From Streptomyces camelliae (GTDB taxonomy: Bacteria; Actinomycetota; Actinomycetes; Streptomycetales; Streptomycetaceae): 64,000 nt of DNA. The stretch is from contig NZ_CP115300.1 of the NCBI RefSeq assembly GCF_027625935.1, positions 3,162,001 through 3,226,000 on the forward strand. The letters are read 5' to 3'. This document shows positions 62,665 to 64,000 of the stretch, in pieces (position 1 is the first letter of the stretch; each line of letters begins with the position of its first letter). The position numbers were made by a program, and so were the translations under genes. The notes under the pieces are model-generated. The model ran no database searches. It saw nothing but the letters and a program-made list of their open reading frames with translations, and had not been told where the DNA came from.

Positions 62665-63672
62665 TCAGCAAACCTCTTCCAGGTCCCGCCAGTCCCGCGA
62701 GTCCGGACTGTCCGCGACCCAGCCGTCCAGCAGCCCACGGACCAGCGAAGCCGGCGCGGCCACCCCGCACTCCCGCTCCGGCACCCACAGCTGCCCGTCC
62801 GTGCGGTGCCCCAGCGGCCCGGGATGCCCCGGCTCGCTGTGATCGTGCGGGTCCAGATGCACCCCGTCCCCCTCGTCGGAGGGCATACGCGACTCGGAGC
62901 ACATCCGGCACAGCAGCCGCACCGAGGACGACCAGTCCTCCGCGGCGAACCCGGCGTCGGCGGCGAGCTGCTCCAGCGCGTCCCGGTCCGCCTCCGTGGC
63001 CGCCTCCAGCAGGACCACCCAGGTCGGCACGGGTGAGGGCGCCCACAGCTCGATCTCGTCGAAGACCGGGTAGGCATGGCCGGCGGACGTCGTGCGCTCG
63101 CCGTGCGGGACACCGTCGTGCAGCACGACCTCGCCCCAGCGTCGCCCGGACGAGGGAAGCGGGATGGACAGCACCTCGATCCGCGCGGGGTCGAGCCTGC
63201 GGCCCCAGACGACCTCGGCCTCGCCCTCCGGGGAGAGCCGTACGGCCGCGCTGCCCAGCTCCATGCCGACCGGTTCGCCGGAGGCGGCGGCGCCTGCCCC
63301 GGGCTTCGGCCGGGAGGCGCCCCCGGGCACCTTCAGGCCGTACGCCTGCCAGGCGCGGCGGGCCAGCGGCCAGTCCTGCAGGGCGGTGGCGGCGATGCCG
63401 ACGTTCCACCAGTCGGGCGCCCCGGTCTCCCGGTCGAGCAGGGCGACGGCGCGCAGTCCGGCCGCGCGGGCCTGCTCCCAGTCGTGCCGGAACTTGTGCA
63501 GCAGGGCGAGGTTGAACCAGGACTCCGACAGCCAGGGCTCCAGATCGGCGGCCCGTGTCAGCAACTCGCCCGCGTCCTCGTAGCGGCCGTCGCCGATGAG
63601 CGTGAACGCGCGATCGGTGGCCTGCCGCCAGGAGGCGGAGGGCCGGTGCCGTCCCTTGCCGAAGATCCTCAC
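62665..63672 (-). CDS. Tetratricopeptide repeat protein
   Basis: A 335-residue protein. I start at GTG 63672 (MRIFGKGRHRPS), where family similarity begins; in-frame ATG 63771 would add 33 residues of low-complexity sequence. Residues 15-100 form TPRs: DGRYEDAGELLTRAADLEPW, LSESWFNLALLHKFRHDWEQ, ARAAGLRAVALLDRETGAPD, NVGIAATALQDWPLARRAWQ. The C-terminal part is an unrecognised domain with VVWGRRLDPARIEVLSIPLP, SAGHAYPVFDEIELWAP and a cysteine pair in LLCRMCSES. Function unknown; conserved next to def in Streptomyces. Confidence 0.82.
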   Translation of the reverse strand: MRIFGKGRHRPSASWRQATDRAFTLIGDGRYEDAGELLTRAADLEPWLSESWFNLALLHKFRHDWEQARAAGLRAVALLDRETGAPDWWNVGIAATALQDWPLARRAWQAYGLKVPGGASRPKPGAGAAASGEPVGMELGSAAVRLSPEGEAEVVWGRRLDPARIEVLSIPLPSSGRRWGEVVLHDGVPHGERTTSAGHAYPVFDEIELWAPSPVPTWVVLLEAATEADRDALEQLAADAGFAAEDWSSSVRLLCRMCSESRMPSDEGDGVHLDPHDHSEPGHPGPLGHRTDGQLWVPERECGVAAPASLVRGLLDGWVADSPDSRDWRDLEEVC

Positions 63673-63770
63673 GATTCCCGCCTGCCAGTTCCAGTTCCAC
63701 AATGGGCTGGCTTGTGCCCCCGGACACCCTCTCCCTCGCATCCAACCACGTGCGGTGGGGAAGGCGCTCA

Positions 63771-64000
63771 TTACCCATGGGTTACCCAGCCGGGCGCGGG
63801 GTCAGACAGTGCCGTGCGTCTCCCCTCGCCCCGCACCGGCGCGGCCTCCCGCCAGCCGCGCGGCCGAGCCAGCACCCGGGCGAGGGACTCGACGACCTCG
63901 GGGGCGTAGTCCCCGGCGGTGGCGAGCCGCAGCTCCTCCAGGGCCCGCAGGGGGCCCTCGGGGCCTGCGTCCCGGGTCAGCTCCTCGTAGGCGTTCACGG
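63771..64000 (-). CDS. Hypothetical protein, probably 5'-truncated by the window edge
   Basis: A minus-strand frame reading YEELTRDAGPEGPLRALEEL, then VVESLARVLARPRGWREA, and ending APGWVTHG at the stop 63771-63773. A GTG at 63998 could be its start, giving 75 residues, or the frame continues past the window. Composition is ordinary helical protein; I recognise no family. Confidence 0.45.
   Translation of the reverse strand, partial: VNAYEELTRDAGPEGPLRALEELRLATAGDYAPEVVESLARVLARPRGWREAAPVRGEGRRTALSDPAPGWVTHG

Overview
The window is Streptomyces chromosome. It has very high GC and strong third-position GC bias. It carries Streptomyces signature genes: sodN/sodX nickel superoxide dismutase, sigH with its upstream anti-sigma gene, wblE next to a PdtaS-type kinase, nagB/dasR with DasR-type operators, a B12-riboswitch nrdAB operon, and the epi-isozizaene synthase/CYP170 pair. 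Gene order largely follows the S. coelicolor stretch running down from sucA (about SCO5281) to peptide deformylase (about SCO5218). That comparison is from memory, not from a search.

Layout. 1-846: the 3' end of kgd/sucA and a terminator. 861-13105: one minus-strand array of seven genes that looks like a vWA/MoxR/VMAP-type NTP-dependent conflict system. It holds a trypsin-co-occurring protein, a trypsin-VMAP protein, a MoxR AAA+ ATPase, a vWA/repeat protein, a 94-aa putative substrate peptide, a HExxH peptide hydroxylase and a TIR-like/NB-ARC/TPR protein. 13253-19151: DUF6104, a DUF4097-PadR operon, a self-regulated HTH-ClpN pair, a medium-chain oxidoreductase and malic enzyme. 19729-24862: a polar amino-acid ABC transporter, a methyltransferase, a CGNR protein, sodX and sodN.

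24859-33266 is an 8.4-kb integrated element. It is bounded by a 15-bp repeat of the sodN 3' end and keeps only an integrase C-terminal remnant at its left edge. Cargo: a methyltransferase, an XRE regulator, a truncated ATPase-fold gene, a class-I aminoacyl-tRNA-synthetase-like protein, an ASCH protein, and a lower-GC two-gene module (a protein of unknown function plus an UvrD-like helicase). The insertion restores the sodN stop codon but moves the native sodN 3' UTR, and with it the expected s-SodF regulatory RNA, 8.4 kb away.

33361-44000: a phosphate transporter, an AraC regulator, two VOC proteins, a 92-bp MITE-like inverted repeat that supplies a stop codon, DUF952, and a Family 2B encapsulin shell gene with its polyprenyl-transferase cargo gene. 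Then come a PGRP-type amidase, a 13-unit minisatellite, a PLP enzyme, a Na+/H+ antiporter and a UBP zinc finger. 44233-49574: the sigH locus, a diacylglycerol-kinase-like gene, wblE and pdtaS. 49808-53263: DasR-type operators with TetR/SDR, nagB and dasR; the dasABC transporter genes expected between nagB and dasR are absent. 53398-55274: a monocarboxylate symporter pair. 55318-59059: NrdR boxes, a cobalamin riboswitch and nrdAB. 59145-64000: the albaflavenone P450/terpene synthase, peptide deformylase, a TPR protein and a partial ORF.

Many genes here start directly 6-7 nt after a TANNNT -10 hexamer, so leaderless transcripts are common in this window.
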